Below are positions 61,679-64,000 of a stretch of DNA of 64,000 bases, one piece after another; the first letter of the stretch is position 1; each line of letters opens with the position of its first letter. The stretch is taken from the NCBI RefSeq assembly GCF_016859285.1, contig NC_053416.1, positions 16,634,501-16,698,500 of the forward strand, in the 5' to 3' direction. The translations under genes and the position numbers were made by a program. A model generated the notes under the pieces. The model worked only from the letters and a program-made list of their open reading frames with translations, had not been told where the DNA came from and did no database searches. This stretch comes from Xiphias gladius (Eukaryota > Chordata > Actinopteri > Istiophoriformes > Xiphiidae).

Positions 61679-64000
61679 CTGGAACACCAGCCAGCAGCAG
61701 AGCCTACTGCTCTCAAAGACCAAGAAATATATTCATATCAGTTCACTTATTCACGGAAGCAATCAAAGAAAAATAAGCTTATTGTTAATTTACATGACAG
61801 CTACCACATGGTCTTTTATTCTCAATAAAGTGAAAAACACTATGCCACCGATGCCACAACTGACAGCTATTAGATCAGTGTACTAACCACGAGACATCTC
61901 ATGGAGCCTGACACATGGACTGCATCTGTGTTTAAAATGTAATGCAGCGATTATAAACGAGAGCTGGGGCTAACAGAAAGATCACTTTTTTTTTTCTTTG
62001 TCAATCATAAATGTCACACCTATTGTGAAACAAGCCCAGGAACTTTGATAAAATTGGAAATTTGTTTCGCCATTTGTTTGTTGTTGAACAGGTTACGCAT
62101 GGTTTTCCTTTGTCAAGTGTGCCAGCAGTCGTAAACCAACATTAACAGTCTAAGAAGGTAAAACATTCATTTCATAGTTGTTAAGGCAATAATCGCTTAG
62201 CCAAATTTATAATGGTTTCCAGCTTCTTGAAGGAATCTATTTTGAAATCTGTCCATATTAGGGTCAATTTCAGGGCAAATAACAATGTAGACAGTATCAG
62301 AGCAGATATTCCTTCAATTTTCATCATAAAAAAGAAAAAAGAAAAACTCGAAAAGAAAATTCTTTGTAAAAGAATTTCTTTCAAAAGACATTTTTTTTCT
62401 TAAATTCCTGCAGTTGTATTTCAAAAACTAATGACTTACTCAATAAAAAAGAAGAACAAATACAGTTTTAGATTCTGTGGAAATACTTTAAGGTTACAAC
62501 AATCTTCATTTTGTGATAAAAACCGCAACACAAATACTATTGTGTACCCATTTCACAGTGCACACCGATGTACCTTGAATGAGACTGTGCATGATCTTAA
62601 CATTTTGGCTGCTGTGAGTGCTGTTTACTGGCATGAGGCTTAAGAAGTCTTCCTGAAGCCAAGATAAGAGCAGAGAGTTCACAGCACTTATTCTCTGCAA
62701 AAACATTTTAAAAGTTACTCTTTTACTTCTTTATTTTCTTAAACTCTCTTTAGATACAGTACTTTCCCCCTTCAACTAAGCAGTGATCTCACCATGACTT
62801 GTAGAAAACCATATGGGTAGCAGGGTGAACTGAGGACACACATGCACCTTGGCAAACATACAACTTCGCTATTAGAATCCAGGATACATTTTTCACATCA
62901 GTTGAATGCCTGGGCCTGCGTGTGTGTTTAAAGAGAGAGAATACAAATTAGCTTTAAATGCTTGTTTCTGTCATGCAAAAAAAGAGAGCGTTTACCTAAG
63001 ATTCAAACATACGTTATTGTAATTAGTTGCAGTTTTAATTAAGACTTTTACTTGCCAAAATCTAAAAACTTTTGCACTTGTTGTAAAACGACTTCTGGTC
63101 AAGTTGTTACCGGATATTTGGAACCAGCCCAGCAAATATAAAGAAGTATGAATCAAGAGTCTGTTAGCAATTTTAGCAAAGGTAATGGAAACACATGGTC
63201 ACACCCACAACTGGACTGTGTCTGTACTGTATGTACGGTATATTTATCAAACAACAACAGATTTAAATAGATATTAAAAAAAAAACAACTTACCAGTGAA
63301 AACAATAGATTTTACTTTGAATGACAAAACACGTCTTGAGAAAAATAAAGCTATTTAAAATTTTATAATAATGATACTGTACAAGAGTCAATTGATTCTG
63401 TTACCAAATTTATGTGTAAATATTAAAATAGGGCATAACATGCTACTCCTGGGGCAAGTGTGTGTTTAACTGTTTGATGTGGGTTTTTCCTTCTATATCT
63501 ATATATCTATTTTGGAAATATTAATCAGTCAATCCGCTGTATTTGCCATCAAGCTATTTCGGGAAATAAGGATATGAACTATGCTTCATAAGACTTTATT
63601 AAGTTTTATAACCAAACAAAAGCTTCCTGACAACAGCATGGCACATTCGCAAATACTTATTCGGGATCAATGTGTACTTTCATTACACATTCCTGTGATA
63701 CTTGCAGGGAGGGGAGATTCCAAAACAAAAGTCCTTTGAAAACTGAAAAACATGCCTTAAAGTTTTTTGTTTGTCAGTTTTCTACATCCTGCAAGCTCTG
63801 AAAGGCATTGGGTTTTCAGTGAAAGTCAGCTTCACGACCAGTCTTTTAGATTCTAACTGCCAATTTACTAAAAGGGGAAGTATTTTTTTAAAAATCCTGC
63901 TCCATGAATTGACAAATTGAGCAAGTCTACAGCTGTCATGAAAGTCTTCTTTAAGCATGATGACTGCGTAATATATTACTGACTGGTTGGAAAAAAAAAT

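Larger units (their letters stand above)
52650..64000. other. Probable 5' intron of zbtb20
   Basis: AT-rich DNA with no recognised coding exon. zbtb20 genes have long 5' introns in other vertebrates. It contains a compound CA tract (54230-54340), a degenerate CCTAA-like stretch (54390-54625), (CA)n at 58521-58541 and a repeat piece at 61556. Open frames at 52792-53229 and 57603-57995 (plus) match nothing I recognise. Confidence 0.4.

Overview
The window looks like nuclear DNA of a ray-finned (teleost, probably percomorph) fish. Coding exons are short and split by GT-AG introns. Intergenic and intronic DNA is AT-rich with long (CA)n tracts. Several repeats match dispersed families I remember from teleost genomes. 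There is nothing prokaryotic: no operons, CRISPR array or phage genes. By translating exons and checking that splice phases join, three protein-coding genes can be assembled. Everything else is intron, UTR, intergenic DNA or repeats.

Region 1 (about 1-24,600, minus strand) is a GDNF-family receptor alpha gene, best called gfra4. It has eight coding exons (joined CDS 1,359 nt, 452 aa) that encode a signal peptide, three cysteine-rich domains, an acidic stalk and a GPI-anchor signal. Intron 1 is 9.8 kb. The acceptor of coding exon 5 abuts a roughly 100-bp (GT)n tract. Its introns hold a Tc1/mariner-type remnant, a nested repeat, two copies of a GCTGCAACTA-family MITE and a 33-bp near-perfect palindrome. 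A reverse-transcriptase fragment lies just upstream of the last exon.

Region 2 (24,179-27,997) is the divergent intergenic space between gfra4 (minus) and slc25a6 (plus). It contains a hAT-type MITE with an exact 8-bp target duplication and a second repeat nested in it. CpG-rich DNA with CCAAT boxes and a TCTCGCGA motif lies just before slc25a6.

Region 3 (27,998-30,300, plus strand) is slc25a6, a mitochondrial ADP/ATP carrier of four coding exons and 298 aa, complete with the RRRMMM signature and a poly(A) signal. It is followed by intergenic DNA with an unexplained CpG-rich block at about 31,490-32,060.

Region 4 (about 33,970-64,000, minus strand) is zbtb20, a BTB/zinc-finger transcriptional repressor. 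Two coding exons give 683 aa from the MTERIH start. An upstream exon at about 52,505-52,649 splices in phase but has an in-frame stop. About 11.7 kb downstream of the stop codon has no ORF and almost no recognisable transposon, and is probably a very long 3' UTR. The last 11 kb is probably 5' intron.

The three genes do not form a pathway. gfra4 is a neurotrophic co-receptor, slc25a6 is a housekeeping mitochondrial exchanger and zbtb20 is a developmental repressor. I found no evidence of an undescribed multi-gene system. The most interesting points are the microsatellite-bounded splice acceptor in gfra4, the relic upstream exon and long 3' UTR of zbtb20, the orphan CpG-rich block and the nested transposons.
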